In this document: in pieces, positions 12,801-24,400 of the stretch | Layout of the letters: each line of letters opens with the position of its first letter | Position numbering within the stretch: the first letter of the stretch is position 1 | Assembly: GCF_000006565.2 (NCBI RefSeq) | Contig: NC_031476.1 | Coordinates: 5,393,900 to 5,457,899, forward strand | Reading direction: 5' to 3' | DNA length: 64,000 bases | Origin: Toxoplasma gondii ME49 | Lineage: Eukaryota > Apicomplexa > Conoidasida > Eucoccidiorida > Sarcocystidae | Position numbers and translations under genes: made by a program | Notes under the pieces: generated by a model | Seen by the model: only the letters and a program-made list of their open reading frames with translations | What the model was told of the DNA's origin: nothing | Databases searched by the model: none

Positions 12801-15800
12801 AGCACAGAAGGCATTCGTGGAAAGGCGAGAGGGAAAGGAGCGCAAGGAAAGCAGAGGAAGGAGAAGACATGGGGAGGAAGGAGAAGACATGGGGAGGAAG
12901 GAGAAGACATGGGGAGGAAGGATGGGGGAGAGAATGGCAGCAGTTGCGGATCAAGACAAGGAAGAGACGGAATGCGGTAGTGTGACCTGTAAGACCTGTA
13001 AACCGTAACCGGTTCCTCGCCAGCTCTTTTTTTTGTGTTTGCGGCTCTGTCTCTTCAGCTGGGCAGTGCGATCATTGGACCTCGAACGATTGGCCAACTG
13101 CGGTAAGCGAAATACAGCTCTTCGTTTCGTTTCTGTCTCGCCGGTGAGTTCATCTCTGTGCGTATCTGAGCTCCTGCCTGTTCTCACTGCGTTCCTCTGT
13201 GGCGCATACCTTCGTCCGTTCTCCCCGCTTTTCGTTTGCAAGCCTGCGCCTCAACTGTCGCCCAGGCATTGCGCGGTCGTCTGAGAGCTAAACACAGACC
13301 AGCAAGAGACAAACGCAACAAGAAATAAATCCTGTCCACGCAGACGCACACGATGATGAGAAAACGCGGTCGCAACGACCAGAGGCATTAGGACTGCGTG
13401 CATGCGCGGGAGGACAGAACAGATGACGCAAAGCGCTGCAGATCCTGTCGCCTGCGAGAGGTTCACTTCTCGAGTGATATCTGTTCTGAATGGATCTGGA
13501 CGTCGGGCATCCTCTGTGCTTCTCGGCGCGTTGGCTGCATCTGTGTGTTGCCTTGGGTGTATGGCTCCCTCTGCCTGTTTGTGACGCCTTTTCAGAGAGA
13601 GCATCCGCGCGCTGAACTATCCTGTTCCACCGGTTCTGGAAGCAGTTCTTCACGACCTGTTCCTTCGTTATCGAGCGCCGACCATGGGCGGCCCTCAAGT
13701 CGGAACTCAGCTCGACGACCTCGATCACGGCCAACTGATTTCGCAGTCCGAATTCATGAGATGGGGACGACAGCCTATCTGGAGCGGCGGAACGTACTGG
13801 CCGAACTGGGTACGCAGCAACTGCATGCAGCGCTCAGGATCCTAGGCTCAGCGACGTCTCGATTCGATGTTTGGCGGTGCATCAAGGCTGGATCCTGGCA
13901 AAGGCCTCAGAGGCCATGTCGACGTAAACTGGGGCGTACAGAGAATCGAACGTTCGCCTTTTGCAAGTTGAGAAAAAGTTCGGCCGAGAGACGCGAAGCC
14001 GCGGCCGTGACGGGCGAAAGTTGTCGCTGTGCATGCGTGCTCGAGGCGACAGCTGGAGAGCGAGTTCGAGTTTCTCCTGAACGGAGGCCAGCGCCGGTTT
14101 TTCCGTATTTGAGGCGCATGTCGTTGAGCATCTGCTTGGTGTTTGGTCGGGAGGCGTGGAAACCTGCCATGCGCTCAGATGCTTGATGGCTTACAAAACC
14201 GCGTTCCTCTCTCGTTCTCTCTGCCCTCGCAGCCGCAGCCGCTCGTCTCCGAGAAGGTCGACTATTTACGCAAACGCGAAGAGCTGGTGAGTCTTTCGAT
14301 TCGCTCTCTCTCCCCCTTTTCTCCAGTTCGAGTGGACGCCGTTCCGTCACTCTGCAACTGTCGCTTTTTCGCGTTTTCTTTGTTCACGCAAGGCCTTCCT
14401 GTTTCAAAGCGTCGCCTGTCTCGAGAGCTCCGCTCCCCTCCTGCGGGGGCGGGGATGGGGGCGTTCAGACGATGCAGTCGTTTCCTAACCGATGTCTTCC
14501 TGGCCGAATCGTGCCTCTCGTTCAGCTCGAACTCCGCGCGGCAGCGGCAGACACAGACGACCCCTCAGACGACGGCGCCTTCAATGTGCGAATGTGGAGG
14601 GAAATGTTGGACGACCGCAGACCAGGTGAGCGACGAATGCACATCCACTCTTTGGCCGCGAGAACGCAGTTCGTTTGCCGCGCAGAGACTCGTCGAGCAT
14701 GCGCAGTGCCGCGAGACAGCGAGACCTACGCATGCAAGCAGTTGCGGTGTCGAGTCTGCTGCACCGCAAGTTGCTTAACTCGCCAGGGTGGCTGAGCCTG
14801 TCTCATCGCCTCCTCTGCGACGCATGCGGCAGTGCGAAAGGCCTCGCCAGCGTCGGTGTTACCTACAAGCGTAAAGATGCAGACAGGTCCACTTCTCCCT
14901 CCCCGTCGGTGTTTTTCTTTCTACTCTTCCGCATATATATATATATATATATATGTATTATATACATATATATATAAATATATTATATACATATTATATA
15001 TATATATATGTATGCATGTGTCTATATGTGTATGTGTGCGTAGTATACGTTAGAAGCGAGATAGAGATGGATAGATACATAGATGGATCGAGCGATAGGT
15101 GTAGATAGGTACGGATACGTTAAGGTAGAGAAGGGCAAGTATATCGATGGTCAGATTGAGAGCGATCCAGAGACAGACACACTGCGATAGGGAGAGAGGT
15201 AGGCTGATGGAGAGTGACGCGTAGATCGGCATGAGGAAGGACAGCCGACGGAATTCAGCAGGGATGGAAGGGGATTTTGTGCGTCGTTTGCACTTTCAGG
15301 AGAGTATTTTGCGGTGAAGGAGCAGAAACTGTTTGGGTGGGACGAGAAAAAGTTTGCGGACATGGACTGGAAAAACTTGACGAGACACGAACGCGAAAGT
15401 CAAGATCACTTCGACTTCCACTTTGTCTGGCGCGGAGACAAGGCAAGGACCGATGCGTGCAGTTCACAACCCCACACAAGCCAAAAGAACTTTTCCTCCA
15501 AATGTCTCTACATGTCTCCATTTATCTATTTGTCCTTCGCAACTCACACTATATATGCATGGGTACAGAGAGACAGAGGCACGAGAAAGGAAAGAAACAC
15601 TCGTATACAAAAAATCAGGCGTTCATCGAAAGGTCCATGTATATGGGGATGCATACGTATACTTATACATATATATATATATATATATACATATTTATAT
15701 ATGTAATTGCATATCTGTAGCGAACGCCTTGTGAATAGTAAATGGTTGACAGAGACGGCGAGAGGGAGAGACAGAGAGATGTGATGTGCATCCGTTGTGT

Positions 15801-17032
15801 CTGTCTCTGACTGCGGTTACTGGGGAGCTTATTTTCCAGTTTTCAGACTTTTGTGTTGCCATTGAAGGTTTCGTCGCTTTCCCGGCGGATGGCCAGGGTG
15901 TCGTTTGTGCTGACGCTCTGTTGGCGCCTCATCATTGTCGCGTTTTCTCTCCTCCGCTTCTTTGTTGAGTTGCCGTTTCTGGGACTGTGTCTCTCCCTTT
16001 CGCTCGATCTTTTGCTTTATCTCGCACATGGCACTGTTTCTGGACGCCTGTGTCTCTCGCTTCTCTCGTTTGCGACATGCGTTCTGTTCTTCTCTTTTCC
16101 CTCGATCAGATTTACCGAGAAAACACGACGGAGGGGATGCGGAACTTTTACCGCAACAAGAAGGCCATTTGCGACGTTATGCACAAGTACAGACTCTTTA
16201 GTTCCGCTCGCGCGTTCGCGCCTGCAGCCGCGCTTTCTCCCCCGTTCCAGCCTTCCACGGTTCCTGTCTGGATGCTTGCAGAATCCGAGGAAGACAGCTT
16301 TCGCTGTTGTGGAGTTTGGTCGTTTCTCCTTCTTCTTTACTGATGTGATTCGTACTCGATAGCCTCTCCAGTGAGACGATGTAGAACTGCGGACTTCCGA
16401 CAAGTCTCCTAGGTTCTCTGGAGCAAAGTAATGAGTCGCTGCATGCGCTGCCTGCCTCCGGTTCCTCCACGAACACACCCGCTTCTGCCCCTGCACATCA
16501 GGCTGGTGATCAGTGTAATTGCTCGCGTACTCACAAACAAAGAAATGTGTGAGTTTACACCTACATATCCAATATATATGTCGATATAAGTATATATACC
16601 TGTAGAAGCATACACACATATATATATAGGCATATTTGTATGTATATATGTATGTGCCTGTGGAGGCAATTTCTGGTGGACAAGCAACGATTTGTTAGGT
16701 GTACGGTCTGAAGTGTCTGTGTGGTTTGCTTTCTTGTCTCTTGTTTTCAGAAACATCATGCAGTTTCAGGATATTTATCAGAACATGGAACGCGTGAGTT
16801 GGGCGCTTCCCCTCCTTCCTGTCGATTTAGTCTGAGGCGGAATTTTTTTCTCTGGTTCTTCCCCATTTTTTTCCTCCTGCTCAAGTTTGTGCATGCACAC
16901 TTGCCTACCCCTGCACATCAATGCGCTGCATCGATATACATTTCTGTGTTCTTTCCTTCGCTAGTCGATTCTCGAGAAGAGATATTGACATCCAGAACAA
17001 CCGCGAAGGAACGAGACGCACTTTTCTGCATA

Positions 17033-17074
<42 letters not shown>

Positions 17075-18455
17075 TATATATACATATATATACATACACA
17101 TATATAGACATACATACACATATATATACATATATATACATATATATACATATATATACATATATATGGATAGATATGCATATACCTACAGTCAGATAGA
17201 AAGATGCAGGCAAGGCCTAGGTAGGGAGAGACGTGTGAAGTCGCCATAAAAGCCATCGTGCCTGTTCTTATCTGCAGATTCATTTTTCGTATCAGCGTCG
17301 CAGGAAAGGCTCTCGATCCTGTCTGGCACAGGTTGATTGCAGTGTGGACGTATCAGTGGCTGGCACAGTGTTCATGCGATTTTTCGGTCGACGAAGGGTG
17401 TAATTGAGTAACTCAGACGCTGAGCATCTGTCGCCAACGCCTGAGACCTTTTTGAAAAGGGGACAACACACAGGCAAAGTTGATCTCGGGAGAGCTCAGG
17501 TAGACGTCGGAAGCGAAACACCGAGAAAGTTCCGTCGTTCAAGTCAGTGCATGCATCTGTCTAGATGGGCATGCATGCATTGACGTTTGTCTGTATCTAG
17601 TTGTAGCTTTAAGCATAGATGCAGAGATATCGTAGACTCGCGTAGATACATACAGATAAGCATTGAGAGCTACAAGTAGCTCGAGAGGGATAGACAGATC
17701 GATGAATTCATTGATTGATAAATAGTAGATAGTTAGCTATAGGTAGAGAGGTAGACATAGGTAGATAGATAAACATAGATAGATCGATATCGATAGATAA
17801 ATAGGTTTTATGAAAGGCCTGTCCTTGTCTGAGTGAGTGTCGCATTCGCGAGCGACTTGACGAGGCGACCTTGCAGATGATTTTGTGTGATTTCCTCAGA
17901 CCCCCGGACTCTGGTGCAGCATGTGGAATGAATGGGACTACGACCTGATCGACAAGCGGCTACGAGAGCGCCATGGCATCGACATCCTCGACAAAAAGGC
18001 GAGACTAAATCTAAAACTGCGACGCCCGAAACAAAGGAAGAAACACATATAAATATGTGCATATATATATATATATATTTATATATAGGTATATTCTTCC
18101 GGATGTTCGACATATCTATTGACTTTCAAAGTCCACCCATACACCGTATACATGTATATATATATATATATGTGTATATATGTATATATATATATATATA
18201 TATATGTAAGTCGATATCTACCTCAGGAGATACGTAGAGGACCAGCAGGTGTGGACGCATGCGTTGTGGAGAGTTGATGGTTTTTGCGTTGTTTTTCAGG
18301 TGTGGAAGGTCGTGGCGGATGTTCCCGACAAGCAGAGAAGAAGGCGACTGGAATTCACAGAACCGTTTTGGTACTGGGAAGACGAAGGACAACCAGACAT
18401 GCCTTGGGAGCATGCAACCGGGGAGGATGTGACCGACGGAGGCACGCAGCCGTAG
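5181..18455 (+). CDS. Aldo/keto-reductase-fold protein with degenerate active site and long N- and C-terminal extensions
   Basis: Eighteen exons join in frame to 1471 codons: 5181-7230, 8008-8312, 9011-9432, 10225-10357, 10626-10697, 11029-11097, 11595-11667, 11905-12001, 12376-12640, 13059-13102, 13596-13809, 14233-14286, 14526-14625, 15300-15442, 16110-16186, 16751-16793, 17900-17998, 18300-18455. Residues about 1-683 are Ser/Arg-rich with a hydrophobic stretch near residue 85. Residues about 684-1248 follow the AKR barrel in order: [79 protein letters not shown]. Of the AKR tetrad Asp-Tyr-Lys-His, Asp786 remains, but the Tyr, Lys and His positions read Asp791, Arg850 and Asp951. Cofactor-site segments look intact. 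Residues about 1250-1471 are an acidic/aromatic extension of no family I recognise. The 7230/8008 junction is the weakest, and exon 1 could belong to another gene. Confidence 0.8.
7381..7581. repeat. TA and GATA microsatellites in AKR-like gene intron 1
   Basis: Two tracts, about 7381-7443 (ATAT then GATA units) and 7551-7580 (TA), lie between exons 7230 and 8008. Confidence 0.85.
9528..9884. repeat. TATAC/TA microsatellites in AKR-like gene intron 3
   Basis: Tracts of ATATATACATAC type run at about 9528-9634, with a TA tract at 9849-9882. Both are inside intron 9433-10224. Confidence 0.85.
12111..12152. repeat. 14-bp tandem repeat, three copies, in AKR-like gene intron 8
   Basis: CTGTCTGTTTCTCG is repeated head to tail at 12111, 12125 and 12139 in the pyrimidine-rich intron 12002-12375. 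Confidence 0.8.
12855..12920. repeat. 20-bp purine minisatellite, three copies
   Basis: GAGAAGACATGGGGAGGAAG recurs at about 12861, 12881 and 12901 in AKR-like gene intron 12641-13058. Confidence 0.85.
14932..15704. repeat. TA-type microsatellites around AKR-like exon 15300-15442
   Basis: Tracts at about 14932-15012 (upstream intron) and 15665-15704 (downstream intron). Confidence 0.85.
17032..17170. repeat. Long TA/TATAC/ATATACATACAC microsatellite
   Basis: A pure TA tract followed by about 100 bases of TATACATATA units, in the AKR-like intron 16794-17899. GATA-like units continue more loosely at 17635-17800. Confidence 0.9.
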
Positions 18456-18539
18456 GCTCTGCACTCTTCCTTCCACGCAACTTGGCTTATGCTCTACCGC
18501 CCTCACTCTCATTTGTATACGTGTATATACATATACATT

Positions 18540-18583
<44 letters not shown>

Positions 18584-18710
18584 CATACATATACATATAT
18601 ATACATACATATACATATATATACATACATATACATTTACATATATATACATACATATATATTTACAAATATATGCATATATATATATATATGTATATGT
18701 ATTTGTTTAT
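18055..18710. repeat. TA/TATAC microsatellites flanking the last AKR-like exon
   Basis: Tracts at about 18055-18090 and 18151-18207 lie in the last intron. The tract at 18526-18700 starts about 70 bases after the stop codon, so it is probably in the 3' UTR. Confidence 0.88.
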
Positions 18711-21382
18711 TTATTTGAATTTGTGCATGCATGCACTGAACATAATTGAAACCCTGGCGTTTTTCTCTGACCTGGAGAAGGCACTGCACTTTTGCTTGAG
18801 GCTCTCGAGCGTTTGCTGGTCTGTCGGGCCGCGGCCTCAAAAAGTGCATCCAGTGCCTTTTATGAGAATCCGAAGCTGCGTAGCCGCGGCGTTTCTCGAG
18901 TAAGAGTGCAGTAGCGGCCGCTTTGACTCTGCGCGGCGCAGTTCGGCTTCGTACGTGTATGTCTATCTGGCAGAGTAAATTGTGATCCGACGGGGGAACA
19001 AAGAGAGCGTGTGTTGTACGTCGACAGTGAAGACCGGTAAAGCCTCTGAAAAGCTAGAGAAAAAAAAACCTCCGAATCCGGTGACGCGGCGGGTACCGGA
19101 AAAGCGGAGAACATTTCTGGAACGCGAAAAACGCAGACCGGAGAGAGCGCCCCGCCGCGCCTCACGCACTGGTCCTCGAACAACAGTCGTTTGGCTGGCT
19201 AGTTGGATTCTAGAGAGATTTGGCCATCTGACACTTGCGTTCTCTCGCCTTTTGAGTTAAGGCTGCAACGGCCGCATTTCATTCTCGCGCCGGACAGGAA
19301 CTGCGTGACGCATCCGGCGTTCGTTCGATTGGGAGGGAATGCGAAAAATGTGCAGGAGAAACGGGCGTGAGATCAACGAAAAAACGCGCGTTTCATCGTT
19401 CAAATCGCGGCCATTGTGCGCGTTCCGACGTCCCTACGATCGCCTTTTTCAGACATCGAGGAAGGAACAGACCGGCCATTGGCAGAATCGCGCAGGCGAT
19501 GTTCGGAGCTGAAACGGCTCTAAGTCGGGCTCCACGCACGCAGGTTGATTTCTCTTCCAGTGCAAATACCAAATGAAGACGCCACTTTATACACATATAC
19601 ATATATATGCATATATATATATATATATGTGCATATATGTAGGGTGTCCTTTTGGGCTGCAGCACGCTGTGTGCCTTGGTGAACAGGAACGAAAGTTTTT
19701 TAGTTTCTGCTTGTAAGAGGCTAGTGTCAGACTAGGAGATCTCTCGACGAACAGCTGCGTCTCCACATGTGGAAATCGTGGCGCGACGGGGGCCTCTGTC
19801 GATTCGCGGGGGTGTGCAGTAGAAGTGAGAGAGGTTGAAGTTGAAATCAAAGATCTGAGCGTGTAGCCAAAAAAAGTCTGTGTCGCTACCTTCTTTTCCC
19901 GAGAGCGAAGAAGAGTCCAGAGAGACTGGGACCTGCCTTTCACATTCGTTTTCACACAATGCAGTGCTTGAGAAGGAATCCGGATCTTCTGGCACTCCGA
20001 AGACGACGCACGAACCTCCTGTAATAACTGCCGGACCAGGCGCTCGAGGGGAGTGTGGGTTTGCTTCTCTAGACAACGGAGAAGAGCCAAGTTCTTGTGT
20101 TTGAAGGCACATAATGAAACAAGTATCCGGAAAAAAGAAATACCCTTCAGACGCTGGATCCTGGATCCCACGACGCTCGCAAGTACTTAACGCGTGCAAG
20201 CTTCAGGAATCCGGTTCTCTTGAAAACCAAGCCTTCCCCGTTTCACATCTTCCAGTGGTTCCTGTCCCGCAAGCTTGCGGCTCCCGCCAGATCTGCTCGT
20301 TTATGCCAAAGGTCCAAAGGCATCTCCTACGGTCATGACATCCCGTTGTTTCCACCCTTTGTGGTTTTCTCACAATGGCTGTCCCCGATCGGTTGATCCT
20401 TCCAATCCCCGCAAAAAAAAGACTCACAGCAGCCAACAGCAAGAAGTTTCCTGGCGACTCCTTGTAACTATCCACGACGCCGCGGTGTTTTCCCATAGAT
20501 CAGTGAATGTTCATTCTCACATGTGGAATTTCATGTGGATGCGTTTTCCTCCGGACCAAAAATCGAGCACGGAGAAACAGACCTCCTAGATTCGGAAACC
20601 CGCCACGGTGTTTTGTGTTCCGTTTTTTTTTTCTGCGCGAAACCACGCTGGTTTGCCGCGTCGGTCTTTCCAGAAAAACTGCCAACGGAGCTGTTCCGCC
20701 CCCTGGCCGCTTGTATATTTCGCTACTGCGCTGGGTGCGGGCATCTAACGAAATGTAACTGTGAACGCCTCCGCTGCAAGCACAGCCGTGGCGGCCGGCA
20801 GAAAACGGACGCCTTTCGTAAGATAATCGCCCACCGGTTTTATCGACAGATTCCCAGACACCTGTAGTAGAGGCATCAAAAAAAAGGCAGGACGCGCTAC
20901 AACGGTGCCTGTCGTGAACGACACAGCGTTTCTTATCCGCAACAGATCTCACGCTTGCCGCCATTGTCACGATCTGCTGCTCCAGCGCCGCATCGACAGC
21001 TTCTCAAATGCAAGAAGGCGGCGGCCAGATGCCTTCTGTGATGGCATCGAGGGATGGGTGATCCACGGGGACCACTGCATGCAACTTTCGGGCAAAATGA
21101 AACAGTGCCTGAAGGAAAGAAACAGTGAAAATGAAAAACGAAAGGGGTCCATATCGCTTTCAAAGCGCTCTCTCCAAATCCCTGGCACTCCACTCCTTCA
21201 GATCTGGACCTTTGCTGCGTAACCATACACCCGTCTGCACATGGATACCTATTCTGCCATGGATTCCGAACAATATCGGTCCATCTCACCACCTTTACAT
21301 GCATTGCGCAGATATAGTTGAACATTTACATGTATATAGGCATGCGCACACATATACAAATACATATGCATATACACATACA

Positions 21383-21432
<50 letters not shown>

Positions 21433-21473
21433 TAGATAGATAGATAGATACGAGTAGGCACGATTAGGGAGAG
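18456..21473. other. Convergent 3' intergenic region between the AKR-like and helicase genes
   Basis: Both flanking genes end here, so the interval should contain two 3' UTRs. TA microsatellites lie at about 18526-18700, 19600-19630 and 21395-21452. An open minus frame at 19587-20171 and a plus frame at 20523-20867 have no in-frame ATG at their 5' ends and no recognisable domain, so I do not call them genes. Confidence 0.55.
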
Positions 21474-24400
21474 TTATCCGTTTGCATGCGCGTCTGGAAT
21501 GTATATGGGAGGAACGTCGAGTTGATTCCGGTTCTCTTCGAAGTACGACGGTCGCATTGGCGGCTGGTTTTGGACTGCGCCTTCAGACGCTTGTCTTACA
21601 TCTAACGTCGGATCCTGTCGAAGAGTGACAGAGTGCCCGATCACAATGAGACCTTTTCGCGCTCGCGAAAAAGCAACATTCAATCGTCTCCAGTCCGCCA
21701 AGAAGCCAACAGCGCCCTGCAGACGCGACGCGACAATTCGGTAGGAAGGCGACGCCTGAATGGCGTTATGCAAATGGTGAAGTCAGCCTCAGGTTTCACC
21801 ACAACAAAGACACCCTGGTCTCGTACGTCGTTCCTCCCTTCACACAATTTACGCGGCCCGTCAACTCGTTGGCAACGTCTGCCTGCTGCCTCTCTTCCCG
21901 CAATTCGATATCTCCTCAACGGTTCGAAATGACTCATCGCTTGCACTCACAACGTAGCGACTTGTGCAGACATGCATGCGGAGCGACGCAAACAACTTGC
22001 ATACAGTGAGGGGAAAAGCGGTTTGATTCCTCTCGCTACCTTGTCTCCAAAGATCGCAACTTTGTTCACCTCAAAACATGTTTCTTGTTCGAGTTGTTCA
22101 GTTGCCCGGGTCGGGTGCCCGCTCACGCTGGCAGCATCGTGTGAGTTGGAGACTTTGGTTTCGCTCTCAAGTGCATGCATGCTCAAGTCTCGTCGACTAC
22201 CATGACTGACAGTCGAGAGACTGGCCAAACGTAGAGGCCTCAGCAAGACAGACGGACAGCAACAGTGACATCTGCGTCGTTTCATGAAGACGTCCAGCTG
22301 GAAAGAAAGGCGGGGGTCCGACGCTCTAATTCATGTGTATAGTCACCTAGACAAATGATAGGTCTTCACGGACATCGAGGACAGCTGCGTCGAACGGTGG
22401 ACACAGAGTGCTGTTCAGGAAATGATCCACCCATATTTGGAGACACACAGAGATACGGACGAATGCAGATGCAGGCACTGGCATTCGTCTACGTTCAACG
22501 CGGCAGCATTCGCACCCGACAGGAAGGCGGGATCTTCTCGCGATTCGCTGCGCATGCTTCTGACCAGTCAGGAGACCTACCGCAGGATTGCTCCTGACAC
22601 AAGTGAAGATGATGTAGTCCTTCTCGCCGCCTTGAAAGGAGTCCACAGTGGAAAGAAGAACTTTGTCGCTGGGCGCCGTCCTGGGATGCATGCGGCCGTC
22701 GAACGCCTTCTGAGGACATGCGCCGCGAAGGATGCGAAACGACTCGTCAAGAAAGGAAAGACCGCAAGCGACCCCAACAGGCGGCAGCCTCCTTCCGCGA
22801 AGATCCAACTGCACACGGGGAAGTCCCTGCGCGTCAGTCCAGTGCAACAGGCGACGACTGCCTTCTGCCTCTCTCTGTGTCTCCTCCGTTTGTGTGTCTT
22901 CGCTGCGCATTTCGGTTCCTCTCCTTCCCTCCCGTTCTTCTCTTCGTCGTGAACGCAAACGCCAGGTGACCTGTCGAAGCTCCCTCGCTCTGCCTCTCCA
23001 TCTGTCTCGCGGCCTGTTTCTGTCCGAATATAAGCCGAAAAAGGTCTCCCGTGGAAACCCGGAAGAAACGCTGGCCAGGGCAGGCTCTGGTCAAGCAGCA
23101 TGCTGGACGGAACAGCCTCAACAGCCTCATCCTGTGGTCACCACTGGCCGGTCTTCACTCTTCAACTGCTGCGTGTACACAGGTCTTTTTATTCTCCGTG
23201 TGCTTCCCATTTCGCGTCTTCTTGTGTCGGTCTTCATTCTCTTTTTTTGAGAGCTTCCTCCTTCTTCGCTTCTCCTCCCTTCCTGGCTTCTTCCTCCTGC
23301 TCTTCTCCATCCTCTGCTTCCGCGTTCTCTTCCTCTCCCTTCCCTGCTTGTCGTCTCTGCGCCGTGCGCGTCTTCTTTCTCTTTTTACGGCTCTCCGTAG
23401 GAGGTTTTTCTTCGTAGTTCTCTCCGGCTGCCTTCCTCTTCCCCGATTCGCGTTCCTCTCTCGCAAACGGCCTTCTTACCTCTTGGCGACTGACGCGTCG
23501 GTAGGCCTGGAAATTGAGTTGCATGCAGAGGCAAACGCACACAAAAAAGTCCACGCAGCGGGAAGGCCCTCCCCCTTTCCAGCGGCATGCCGACCGCGAA
23601 AAAAACCTGCGTCTCTCGAACGCGTTGTCTGTTCTTTGAAACAAATCTGGGTGTTGCCTAGTTGCTGAGCACGTAGAAGGAACTTGACCAGTGTCACTGG
23701 AGTAATATAAGAACGACAGAGGGACATCCCGAGTGGAGAAGCTCCATGGACGAAAGGAACGCTTTCCTCTTCTGTTCCAAGCCCCATTAAGAGGCACCCT
23801 TGCCTTCTTCGCAACGTTCACTCTTAAGTGCGAAAGCTGGAGCCACCGAAATGCCACAGAAGAAGCATGGCTTTGGTTTTTCTGCCGACGCGGCCGGACA
23901 AAAAAAGCGAGCGCGTTACACAACGAGGAACCCAACAAGAAGAAACAGGAACAAGCGGGAGTGACGGGGAGTCTGCGAGACGCCTGCAGTGGTGGATGCG
24001 AGGCGCCTTTCAAGCTCGTCGGCGAAGCGGATTCTGAGGCGACATCCCCGTTTTACTGTGTCGAGTCGAAAGAGGAGTTCCTTTCCATTTCCAGCTGCGC
24101 CCAAGTTTTATCAAGCTTCTTTGGGAAGCCCCCCGGTCGCGCGGCACGACTCACACAGCGATTGCACCTCAGCGAGCCACAAGGCAGTTTTTTGCTTGAG
24201 CGAGGCGTTTTCTTCTCGCGTCTTCTGGAGTTGCGTCGTCACCAAGGATCGACGGGGGAAGACGAGATCTTTGTGGCTTCCCCGTTGATATGCACGCTGT
24301 CGCTGCAGATGCCTTCAGTCTCACAGGACGTCTCTCCAGGCACATCGCCTTGTCTGGGGTGTTCAGTCTCGAGACGCGCGGAGAGGGTCCTCTCACACTG

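Noticed and set aside
16900..18700. Many Tyr/Ile/His-rich ORFs (YIYIYI peptides)
   Set aside because: They are translations of TA/TATAC microsatellites, not genes.
19587..20867. ORFs of 194 codons (minus) and 114 codons (plus, Cys-rich) in the convergent spacer
   Set aside because: Both begin at GTG rather than ATG and show no domain. One ends in peptide coded by a TA microsatellite.
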